From assembly GCF_009363275.1 (NCBI RefSeq), contig NZ_CP045324.1:372001-436000 (forward strand): a stretch of DNA of 64,000 bases, read 5' to 3'. Under the pieces are notes generated by a model, which worked only from the letters and a program-made list of their open reading frames with translations, had not been told where the DNA came from and made no database searches. Both the position numbers and the translations under genes were made by a program. Source of the stretch: Marinobacter sp. THAF197a. Its GTDB lineage: Bacteria > Pseudomonadota > Gammaproteobacteria > Pseudomonadales > Oleiphilaceae. This document shows, in pieces, positions 51,401 through 59,522 of this stretch (position 1 is its first letter; each line of letters starts with the position of its first letter).

Positions 51401-52816
51401 ATGACGGATCAGAAAAAGTCTGACCAGACCACATCCTCCGAAAAACCCTGGGGTGGCCGCTTCAGCGAGCCCACAGACGCCTTTGTTGAACGCTTCACGG
51501 CGTCGGTCGGTTTTGACCAGCGCCTGTATCACCATGATATTACCGGCTCCATCGCCCACGCCACCATGCTGGCGAAAGTGGGTGTGCTCACCGACGCTGA
51601 GCGAGACCAGATTATTGATGGTCTGAAAGGCGTTAAAGAAGACATCGAGGCCGGGCGCTTCGAGTGGTCTGTGAGCCTGGAAGACGTGCACATGAACATC
51701 GAAGCCCGGCTGACCGACCGCATCGGCATTACCGGTAAAAAGCTGCACACCGGCCGCAGCCGTAACGACCAGGTAGCCACTGATATCCGCCTGTACCTGC
51801 GGGACGAAATCGACGTGATTGCCGAGGAACTGGCCCGCCTGCAGGCTGGCCTGTTGGACCTGGCCGAGCGCGAAGCGGACACCATCATGCCCGGCTTCAC
51901 CCACCTGCAGACCGCCCAGCCGGTCACCTTCGGCCACCACCTGCTGGCCTGGTACGAGATGCTGGTGCGCGATGCCGATCGCCTGCAGGATTGTCGCAAG
52001 CGGGTGAATGTGATGCCCCTGGGCGCTGCCGCCCTGGCCGGTACCACCTATCCGATCGACCGTAACCTGACCGCGGAACTGCTGGGCTTTGACCGGCCCA
52101 CTGAAAACAGCCTGGATTCGGTGTCTGACCGGGACTTCGCCATCGAATTCTGCAGCTTTGCCGCCCTGCTGATGACCCACCTGTCCCGGTTCAGTGAAGA
52201 ACTGGTGCTGTGGACTTCGGCCCAGTTTGATTTCATCGACCTGCCGGACCGCTTCTGCACCGGTTCCTCCATCATGCCCCAGAAGAAAAACCCGGACGTG
52301 CCAGAGCTGGTGCGCGGCAAGACCGGCCGCGTCAATGGCCACCTGATCAGCCTGCTGACCCTGATGAAGAGCCAGCCGCTGGCCTACAACAAGGACAATC
52401 AGGAAGATAAAGAGCCGCTGTTCGACACCGTCGATACCATCAAGGGCTGCCTGAAGGCCTACGCCGACATGATTCCGGCGATCGAAGCCAAGGCCGATAA
52501 CATGCGGGTAGCGGCCAAGCGGGGCTTCTCTACCGCCACCGATCTGGCCGATTACCTGGTCAAGAAAGGCGTGCCATTCCGGGATGCCCACGAGATTGTC
52601 GGCAAATCCGTGGCTTTTGGTGTGGCCGAAGGCCGTGACCTGTCCGATATGACCCTGGAAGAACTGCAGCAGTTCTCCGACGTGATTGGTGAGGATGTGT
52701 TTGACGTGCTGACCCTGGAAGGCTCCGTGCAGGCCCGTGATCACCTGGGCGGCACCGCACCGAGCCAGGTGCGCGCGGCGGTGGCCCGCGCCCGGAAGGG
52801 GCTAAGGCTGGTGTAG
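51401..52816 (+). CDS. argH: Argininosuccinate lyase
   Basis: The 471-aa enzyme cleaves argininosuccinate to arginine and fumarate. It begins with WGGRFSEPTDAFVERFTASV and has HTGRSRNDQVATDIRLYLR, the catalytic His in GFTHLQTAQPVTFGHH, and the fumarase-superfamily signature GSSIMPQKKNPDVPEL. AGGAAAGA gives a ribosome-binding site. It is divergent from algZ with a gap of about 100 bases. Downstream the leader of an accessory lipase gene begins. Confidence 0.98.
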   Translation: MTDQKKSDQTTSSEKPWGGRFSEPTDAFVERFTASVGFDQRLYHHDITGSIAHATMLAKVGVLTDAERDQIIDGLKGVKEDIEAGRFEWSVSLEDVHMNIEARLTDRIGITGKKLHTGRSRNDQVATDIRLYLRDEIDVIAEELARLQAGLLDLAEREADTIMPGFTHLQTAQPVTFGHHLLAWYEMLVRDADRLQDCRKRVNVMPLGAAALAGTTYPIDRNLTAELLGFDRPTENSLDSVSDRDFAIEFCSFAALLMTHLSRFSEELVLWTSAQFDFIDLPDRFCTGSSIMPQKKNPDVPELVRGKTGRVNGHLISLLTLMKSQPLAYNKDNQEDKEPLFDTVDTIKGCLKAYADMIPAIEAKADNMRVAAKRGFSTATDLADYLVKKGVPFRDAHEIVGKSVAFGVAEGRDLSDMTLEELQQFSDVIGEDVFDVLTLEGSVQARDHLGGTAPSQVRAAVARARKGLRLV

Positions 52817-52851
52817 TCCATGGGTGTGTCATAGACTGATCAGCGTAGAAA

Positions 52852-52890
52852 ATTTATGACAAAACCGTGAAGTGCGGTTTTGTCATAAAT
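52852..52890. repeat. Perfect 16-bp hairpin after argH
   Basis: ATTTATGACAAAACCG and CGGTTTTGTCATAAAT pair perfectly around TGAAGTG. AAAAC on one side and GTTTT on the other could make it a weak terminator for argH, but the GC part is only three base pairs and the T run is inside the stem. It may instead be an operator for the effector cassette that follows. Confidence 0.7.
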
Positions 52891-52896
52891 ACGAAA

Positions 52897-52917
52897 TATC
52901 GGCTAGGATTGCCGATA
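52897..52917 (+). repeat. Second leader hairpin before the effector gene
   Basis: TATCGGC and GCCGATA pair over seven bases around TAGGATT and are followed by ACATTTTT, a short T run. It could be an attenuator or a weak terminator. It lies 42 bases before the effector start. Confidence 0.45.
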
Positions 52918-52958
52918 CATTTTTACCCGTCTTCTACCGTCAACAAGGAATGCTGACG

Positions 52959-55041
52959 ATGAGCTTCATGAAACTGGTCAGGCCCTCGGAGCTGAGAGCC
53001 TGTGATCTCCCCCTCGTTGAAACCCCCTTTTTCGCCGCCGATAAGGCCAGGCGCCTGGTTGAAGAGAACGACCATGTTCGTTCAAACATGCACTCGTTAT
53101 TCAGGTACGACTACCGTGACCGAGGCAATATAGCCGAGACTGTCCAACGGACTGTGAAAAACGGTGAGCTGATGTTGGTCTGTGAAGGCTGGGATGGACC
53201 CTTCTCTCCCTTGGTGACCTGGCAGCCAGACGACAGCCTGCCTGCCGGCGGCCGGTGGCGGGTAAATGACAACTGGATATACACGCCTTCGGCGATTGAG
53301 AGCGCCGTGGCGCAACTGAACGAATGCGGCGTGACCCCCGATCAGTTGCGCGAATCCGACCCCTGGGGGGTTGGGGCGCTGGAAGTGAATATGTTCTCGA
53401 TGCACTACCGGCAGTGTCAGCGCCGGGAACAGTCGGCGCAGGGCAATGTGGATAACCACCGGCTGACCCTGCCCCTGGGGGCGTCTGCATCGGTGGCTCC
53501 GCTGCCTGCGGTGGCAACACCAGCAGACGAAGACACCAGGGCGGACTCAGCCCAGGCACCTTCCCCCAGAATTCACCTGGAGGTGGGCCTGTTTACCGAT
53601 GGCACTATGAACAATGCCACCAATACCCGGGCCTTCGTTGAGCAGTTGGAGCAGGAGTGCCTGATTCCCTACGAGAATAACACCATCAGCCGGGAAGAGT
53701 GTGAGTGGCGGATGGGCCTGATGGTGGGAGACAGTTACGCCAACGCGGCCAGCAATGTGGCCAAGTTGTGGGATTTGTACATCGAAGAAGAAAAAGAGGT
53801 GGATGGTACCAGCACCTACCGGTTCAGTATCTATGCTCCTGGGGCGGGCACCAAGACCGGTGATGATGATGACCTGTATAGCGCAGCCACCGGCATGGGG
53901 GAGGCTGGCATTATCCCGCAGGTGGCCTATGCCTTCTCTCAACTGGCCCAGCAGGCTAAAGACACCTTACAAGACAAGCCCATCGATCGGTTAACCCTCG
54001 ACCTGTTCGGCTTCAGCCGGGGGGGCTGCTGCGGCCCGCCACGCTGCGCATGAGATTAATCAGGGGGAAAGCGGTCTGCTCGCCGAGATACTGGCTCAGA
54101 ACCATATTCCTTGGCCGGAGACGGTAGAAGTTCGCTTCGTGGGACTATTCGATTCCGTGGCCGCCATCGTTAACCCGGCTGCTGGTGATTTATCGGCTCA
54201 TAACAACCGCAATCATCCGGTGAAGCTGTACCTGGATCCGGACAGGGTGGGCCATGCGGTGCACCTCACAGCGGCCCATGAGCACCGTAGAAACTTTGCT
54301 TTGAACAGTCTGCAAAGCCGCGACGGCAGCATGCCGGCCAACTTCCGGGAAATCGCCCTGCCAGGTGTTCATTCCGATATTGGCGGTGGTTACGGCGACA
54401 GCCAGCGCGAGGACGTGCTGTTAAGCCCCAGGCTGCAGGTACCTCGCGACCGGCTGCGCTGGCCGGACAAAACCCTGCAGTGGGACAACCTGGAGGCCAA
54501 ACGGAAACAGGCAGAGGCAGAAGGCTGGATAGGCCCCTACAACCTGCCGGTACGGCAATCCGAACAGTTGCAGGCATGGCCGAAAGACCAGGGCCCTGAA
54601 GGGCCAGCCCGGCTGGAAATTGTTACCCGGCGCCAGGAGCACCCGGCGCCGGATGGGCGGGTGGAGCTGGTGTTGCGGATGTTGCGCCAGGTGCAGGGGG
54701 AGTACTCGCAGGTGGCCTTGAGGTTGATGCATCGGCTGGCCACTGATAGCGGTGCACCGCTGCAAGATGTCGATACCAGGAAAGCCAACAATACCTTGCC
54801 AGAGGAACTGAAGCCCATCCTGCAACAAGTTCTGGAACAGGTTGTACAAGGGAGCGATGCCCCCTCAGTGACCACGGAACACGAGAACCTGTTACTCCAA
54901 CGCTATATCCATTACTCGGCTCACTACAACAGCATAGATACCCTGGTGGCGGGAATGCCGGCGAAGTTAGGCGGAGTGCATCCCCACGCACCAGAGCCTT
55001 CCGGGGAGCGCCAAGTATATCCACAGACAGAGGGCGAATGA
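52959..55041 (+). pseudogene. DUF2235 lipase (T6SS Tle1-like effector), split by a frameshift in a G7 run
   Basis: The first frame (52959-54053) ends GFSRGGCCGPPRCA and stops; the next frame continues with GAAAARHAAHEIN through LFDSVAAI (from 54139) to the stop at 55041. Reading six instead of seven G at 54019-54025 restores a protein of about 693 aa. It has an unknown N-terminal region (1-200) and a DUF2235 alpha/beta-hydrolase domain from about 205 (EVGLFTDGTMNN). The nucleophile motif is GFSRG with S353, with Asp in LFDSVAA and His in PGVHSDIGGGYGD. Family members are type VI secretion phospholipase effectors. AAGGA lies 8 bases before the start. Frame change may be real, phase-variable or a sequencing error. 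Confidence 0.82.
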
Positions 55042-55643
55042 TGATTCAGAGAATTCTGGCCATGGGCATCGTGGCCATGGCCCTGTTGGGCAGCGGGTGT
55101 TCGGCGTGGTCGAAAGCAGACGACACACTTTGGATGATCAGGATAGCGGCGCCACAGCACTACGAAGTGTGGGTGACCGACATGTTTCTGGAGAAGTCGG
55201 GTGAGCGGAGCTGGCGCCAGCCCATTGGCACCGTGGGGTGCTGCTGGAAGGGGCCCCATGGCCCCCGTGGTAAGGGAGCCGGAGTTGACCCCTTTCCGGA
55301 ACTGATTCTCGTCAATTGGTTCTCTTTTGCGGAGCAGAAGTACTACACCAAAATAATTAAGGTGCCGCCAGACCTGCTGGACCGAATGCGGGAGCCGGCA
55401 ACCTACAAGACGCCGATGGGTGTGTATTCCGGCCCCCGGCACTTCATGACCATTGGCCTAGCCCCCGGCGGTACCGTGGTGGTCTGGATTTCGAACCAGA
55501 TTGGCAACGAAATCGAGGTAATGCGCATGCAGGCCACGGAGGTGCCGGGTGATCCGGATGATTTTGAGGTAGGAACCAGGAATTATCTCGAGAAGCACTG
55601 CGACTACCTCAGGGAACATGGCATCCCGATGGAGGGCTGGTAG
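55038..55643 (+). CDS. DUF2931-type lipoprotein, likely immunity protein, copy 1
   Basis: The 201-aa protein has a lipoprotein signal (LLGSGC) and a DUF2931-like body: YEVWVTDMFLE, GCCWKGPHGP, LILVNWFSFAEQKYYTKII and VPPDLLDRMREPA. Lipoproteins of this family lie directly after type VI lipase effectors and are regarded as their immunity proteins, acting at the periplasmic face. Its start overlaps the effector stop (ATGA), so the two are coupled. Compared with copies 2 and 3 it differs in the C-terminus (DDFEVGTRNYLEKHCDY) and reads PRGKGAG where they have PTGAGAG. Confidence 0.8.
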   Translation: MMIQRILAMGIVAMALLGSGCSAWSKADDTLWMIRIAAPQHYEVWVTDMFLEKSGERSWRQPIGTVGCCWKGPHGPRGKGAGVDPFPELILVNWFSFAEQKYYTKIIKVPPDLLDRMREPATYKTPMGVYSGPRHFMTIGLAPGGTVVVWISNQIGNEIEVMRMQATEVPGDPDDFEVGTRNYLEKHCDYLREHGIPMEGW

Positions 55644-55677
55644 GCGGCTCCGTCGCTTAGCCACAGACAGAGGGCGA

Positions 55678-56283
55678 ATGATGATTCAGAAGATTATGGC
55701 TATGGGACTCGTGGCCATGGCCCTGTTGGGCAGCGGGTGTTCGACGTGGTCGAAAGCAGACGACACACTTTGGATGATCAGCATAGCGGCACCACAGCAC
55801 TACGAAGTGTGGGTGACCGACATGTTTCTGGAGAAGACCGGTGAGCGGAGCTGGCGCCAGCCCATAGGTACCGTGGGGTGCTGCTGGAAGGGGCCCCATG
55901 GTCCAACCGGAGCGGGGGCCGGGGTGGACCCCTTCCCGGAACTGATTCTGGTCAATTGGTTCTCCTTTGCGGAGCAGAAGTACTACACCAAGATAATCAA
56001 GGTGCCGCCAGACCTGCTGGACCGAATGCGGGAGCCGGCCACCTATGTCACCCAGGTTGATGTGCGCTCAGGCCCCCGGGATACCATGACCATTGGCCTG
56101 GCGCCCGGCGGTACCGTGGTGGTCTGGATTTCGAATCAGATTGGCAATGAGATCGAGGTAATGCGCATGCAGGCCACGGAGGTGCCGGGTGATCCTTCCC
56201 GATTCACGGAACGCACAAAAGGCTATCTCGAACGTAACGGTGACTACCTCAGGGAACATGGCATCCCGATGGAGGGCTGGTAG
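55678..56283 (+). CDS. DUF2931-type lipoprotein, likely immunity protein, copy 2
   Basis: The 201-aa second copy keeps the lipobox (LLGSGCSTWSK) and the same body as copy 1. The middle differs: TYVTQVDVRSGPRDTMT replaces TYKTPMGVYSGPRHFMT. The C-terminus SRFTERTKGYLERNGDY matches copy 3. AGGGCGA lies ahead of the ATG pair at 55678/55681. The variation suggests that different copies may recognise different effector variants, which is inference. Confidence 0.8.
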   Translation: MMIQKIMAMGLVAMALLGSGCSTWSKADDTLWMISIAAPQHYEVWVTDMFLEKTGERSWRQPIGTVGCCWKGPHGPTGAGAGVDPFPELILVNWFSFAEQKYYTKIIKVPPDLLDRMREPATYVTQVDVRSGPRDTMTIGLAPGGTVVVWISNQIGNEIEVMRMQATEVPGDPSRFTERTKGYLERNGDYLREHGIPMEGW

Positions 56284-56320
56284 GCTGCCCCGTCGCTTAG
56301 CCACAGACAGAGGGCGAATA

Positions 56321-56923
56321 ATGATTCAGAAGATTCTGGCCATGGGCATCGTGGCCATGGCCCTGTTGGGCAGCGGGTGTTCGGCGTGGTCGAAAGCAGA
56401 CGACACACTTTGGATGATCAGCATAGCGGCACCACAGCACTACGAAGTGTGGGTGACCGACATGTTTCTGGAAAAGACCGGTGAGCGGAGCTGGCGCCAG
56501 CCCATAGGTACCGTGGGGTGCTGCTGGAAGGGGCCCCATGGTCCAACCGGAGCGGGGGCCGGGGTGGACCCCTTCCCGGAACTGATTCTTGTGAATTGGT
56601 TTTCCTACGCGGAGCAGAAGTACTACACCAAGATAATCAAGGTGCCGCCAGACCTGCTGGACCGAATGCGGGAGCCGGCAACCTACAAGACTCCGATGGG
56701 TGTGTATTCCGGCCCCCGGAACTTTATGACCATTGGCCTGGCCCCCGGCGGTACCGTGGTGGTCTGGATTTTGAATCAGATCGGCAATGAGATCGAGGTG
56801 ATGCGCATACAGGCCACGGAGGTGCCGGGTGATCCTTCCCGATTCACGGAACGCACAAAAGGCTATCTCGAACGTAACGGTGACTACCTCAGGGAACATG
56901 GCATCCCGATGGAGGGCTGGTAG
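56321..56923 (+). CDS. DUF2931-type lipoprotein, likely immunity protein, copy 3
   Basis: The 200-aa third copy starts at a single ATG because the first of the ATG pair seen in the other copies has become ATA. Its middle (TYKTPMGVYSGPRNFMT) matches copy 1, while its N-terminal third and its C-terminus match copy 2, so it looks like a mosaic. Minor changes include FSYAEQK and VVWILNQ. It ends 19 bases before the convergent PAS-GGDEF-EAL gene, and no terminator is obvious. Confidence 0.8.
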   Translation: MIQKILAMGIVAMALLGSGCSAWSKADDTLWMISIAAPQHYEVWVTDMFLEKTGERSWRQPIGTVGCCWKGPHGPTGAGAGVDPFPELILVNWFSYAEQKYYTKIIKVPPDLLDRMREPATYKTPMGVYSGPRNFMTIGLAPGGTVVVWILNQIGNEIEVMRIQATEVPGDPSRFTERTKGYLERNGDYLREHGIPMEGW

Positions 56924-56941
56924 GCGGCTCCCCGCAACCGC

Positions 56942-59383
56942 TTACCCGCCTATCCGGCCGGTGCTGAGTTCTACCTCCGCTGGCTTGAGCTCGTCCAGTG
57001 GCCGCGGCCGTGACAACCGGTAACCCTGGCCAAAGTGAATGCCCAGGGTTCGGACTTTCCTGAGGGTTTCATCGTTCTCGATAAAGGTGGCGACGGTTTC
57101 CTTGCCGGCGGTTTCGGCAATACGGTGCAGGGCGTCCACCATGATCTGCTGCACCGGATCACGTTCCAGGTCGTTCATGATGCGCCGGTCCAGTTTGATG
57201 ATATCCACCGGCAGGTTGGCGGCCAGGCTGTAACTTTCCACGGATGCCCCCGCTCCTTCCAGGGCAACCCGGCACCCCGCCCGGTGCAGGGCGTCACATA
57301 ATACGGCTACCTCATCCGGATACTGGGTGGCGTGGGATTCCCGGATCTCCAGGCAGAAACAACGGGCCTGGAACGGGGTCTGGCGCACCTGTTGTTCCAT
57401 GAAATCAGCAAAGGTGTCATCCAGAATGGTGGCCAGCGACAGGTTGAAGCCGCAGTACTTCAGCCTTGGCTCCAACAGTCGATGCTGGCTCAGCCACTGG
57501 AGAGTCTGCCGGATAACCTGGCGGTCCAGGCGCTTGGCCAGGTCAAACCGCTCTGCCACCGGCAGGAATTGTTCTGGCAGCAGGGGCGAGTCGTCGCCTG
57601 TACCCGGAATGCGACACAGGATTTCAATGTGGTCACCCCAGGTGACGCTGGCCACCGGCTTGAGGGATTGAAACTCCAGAATCAGCTGGCCGTTATCCAG
57701 GGCCTGATGCAGCTGTTCAAGCTGGCGGTCGGTGCCCCGATTGGCCAACTCGCCGGGCAGGGCCTGGGTGGTGTGGATACGGTTGCGCCCGGAGGTCTTG
57801 GCGGTATGGCACAGGTCGGCGGCCTGGGTCAGTAGTTGTTCAGGCTGGAGCGGAGCGTCGGTTCCGAGAATCAGCAGGCCGCCGCTGGCGGTGGTCTGTA
57901 ACTGTCTGCCCTGCCATTCAAACTGGAACTGGGCAATCTGCTCCCGGATCTCCTCGGCAATCTTGCGGGCTCTGGGTTCGGGGCAGTTTTCTATGAACAG
58001 GGCAAAGGTGTCACCGGACAGCCGGGCCAGGGCGTCCCGCTGGCGCACCCGCAGCCCGAGCATGCCGGCCAGTTCACGCAGGTACCGATCGCAGGTGCCA
58101 CTGCCGGCCTGTTCGTTGAACTGTTCAAAACTGTCCAGGTCGAGCAGCAGTAAGCCGTCCATCGACTGGCGTTTGCGCTTATGCTTCATGGCCCGTTCCA
58201 GATGCTCGACAAAGGAGCGCCGGTTCATCAATCCGGTTACCGGGTCATGGCGCATCCGGTAGTCGCCGCTGCCGCTGTGCTGGACACGATTGCTGATATC
58301 TTTGGCAACATGGACGGCACCGACCACCTCGCCTTGCAGGCCCTGGATATTCTGGAAATGAAATTCGTAGACCGGCAGGCCTTCGCCCTGGCGGTTCAGG
58401 GGCATCTCGGCCACGAAGTGCTCCCGGTCAAAGGCCCGTTGCCACAGGCGCTCAATCATGCGCCGTTCGTTGGTAAAGTCGGCAAGCAGGGTTTTAAGGT
58501 TGTCGCCGGGCCTTGGTTCGGCGCCAAAGGCGTTTCGGAACTGTTCTGCCCAGGGAGCGTTGAAATGCAACAGGTTCAGGCTGGTGTCGACAGCGACCAC
58601 GAGGTCTGGCGTGGCGTTGGCGGTTGCTTCCAGTATCCTCTGGGCCTGCTGCCGGGCGTGGTCGTGTAGCATGGCTTCACTGTGGTTGACCATCACGCCA
58701 CCGAGCTTCTGGATCCGGCCGCCGCTTTTCAGGGCGCGGCCCGACAGGATGACTCGTTGCAGACGTTGCCGGCTGGTCAATACCGACAGCTCCATACTGA
58801 ACGGGCGGCCCGTGCGCATGCAACGGCGGAACAGGGCACGCACGCGGTTCTGGCCGACCTGGCAGTAGAACAAGGCCTGTTCGGGTGACAACTCCGTCCC
58901 GGGGCGCAACTCCAGCAAGCGGTACATGCCCTCGGACCAGCTAATCTCATTGGAGGTCATATCCAGTTCCCAGAGCCCGAAACCCGCGCCTTGTTCTGCC
59001 AGTCGTAACAGGCGGCCGTCCATGTCGCCGCTGTCTTTCAGGGAAATGGTGGCGTTGGCGGCCTGGTCTGAATCACGCATTTCCATGCGCAAGCCCAGAA
59101 TGGCGGTAAAAAAGAAGCCATCCTTGTGGCGGAAGGTCACCAGCACCGTCTGGCCGTTGTCCAGGTGGTGTCGGTGGGCCGGGGCAAAGGGATCGTCCTG
59201 CCGGGAGGCGAGAATGCGCTGCACCGGCTGTCTGATCAACGCCCCGGCGTCGTAGCCGAACATGGCCTCGGCATGGCGGTCGACGTGGGCGATTCGGCCA
59301 TCGTCGTCTACCCGCAGCAGGGTTGGCTGAATGACAGGTCCGGACAGATCCGGCCGATAACGTTGAATAATGAATTCTTTCAC
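56942..59383 (-). CDS. PAS-GGDEF-EAL protein with degenerate catalytic motifs
   Basis: The 813-aa cytosolic protein has two or three PAS domains (about 20-105, 125-235 and 245-365), then GGDEF-like (~385-540) and EAL-like (~560-800) domains. The cyclase signature is RLSGDTF instead of GGDEF. The EAL motif reads EIL, and the loop that is normally DDFGTG is EGAGAS, so it probably neither makes nor breaks c-di-GMP and may bind it or act as a protein partner. KLDRRIM and the final GQGYRLSRP are recognisable. It is divergent from cyaA and convergent with the immunity genes. Confidence 0.85.
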   Translation of the reverse strand: MKEFIIQRYRPDLSGPVIQPTLLRVDDDGRIAHVDRHAEAMFGYDAGALIRQPVQRILASRQDDPFAPAHRHHLDNGQTVLVTFRHKDGFFFTAILGLRMEMRDSDQAANATISLKDSGDMDGRLLRLAEQGAGFGLWELDMTSNEISWSEGMYRLLELRPGTELSPEQALFYCQVGQNRVRALFRRCMRTGRPFSMELSVLTSRQRLQRVILSGRALKSGGRIQKLGGVMVNHSEAMLHDHARQQAQRILEATANATPDLVVAVDTSLNLLHFNAPWAEQFRNAFGAEPRPGDNLKTLLADFTNERRMIERLWQRAFDREHFVAEMPLNRQGEGLPVYEFHFQNIQGLQGEVVGAVHVAKDISNRVQHSGSGDYRMRHDPVTGLMNRRSFVEHLERAMKHKRKRQSMDGLLLLDLDSFEQFNEQAGSGTCDRYLRELAGMLGLRVRQRDALARLSGDTFALFIENCPEPRARKIAEEIREQIAQFQFEWQGRQLQTTASGGLLILGTDAPLQPEQLLTQAADLCHTAKTSGRNRIHTTQALPGELANRGTDRQLEQLHQALDNGQLILEFQSLKPVASVTWGDHIEILCRIPGTGDDSPLLPEQFLPVAERFDLAKRLDRQVIRQTLQWLSQHRLLEPRLKYCGFNLSLATILDDTFADFMEQQVRQTPFQARCFCLEIRESHATQYPDEVAVLCDALHRAGCRVALEGAGASVESYSLAANLPVDIIKLDRRIMNDLERDPVQQIMVDALHRIAETAGKETVATFIENDETLRKVRTLGIHFGQGYRLSRPRPLDELKPAEVELSTGRIGG

Positions 59384-59522
59384 AGCGCAGGTGCCTCTTC
59401 AGGAGGTGCCGGTTCCGATGTTTACCGAAAACGGGTCATCCTTTTATTTTTTTACCGGTTTTGCCACGATTCATTCATCATACTGACTATCTGACCGAAA
59501 ATAACCACTTGCCGGAGCCCTC

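Larger units (their letters stand above)
55021..56935 (+). repeat. Three tandem 640-bp units carrying lipoprotein genes
   Basis: The bases CCACAGACAGAGGGCGAAT recur at 55021, 55661 and 56301, exactly 640 bases apart, and each begins a unit holding a lipoprotein gene and its ribosome-binding site. The first unit's signal overlaps the end of the effector gene. The units are highly similar along their length, with patchwork differences that suggest recombination between them. Confidence 0.93.

Noticed and set aside
51350..52744. 464-codon frame opposite argH
   Set aside because: It mirrors the argH codon pattern, has no start signal, and argH is a perfect family match.
56297..56899. Long antisense frames opposite the three lipoprotein genes
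   Set aside because: They recur in each unit because the units are repeated, and the plus-strand frames have lipoprotein signals and ribosome-binding sites. The antisense frames are shadows.
55021..56935. CRISPR array
   Set aside because: The repeated units are 640 bases long and coding, with no short repeat-spacer pattern. No CRISPR-like array was seen anywhere in the window.
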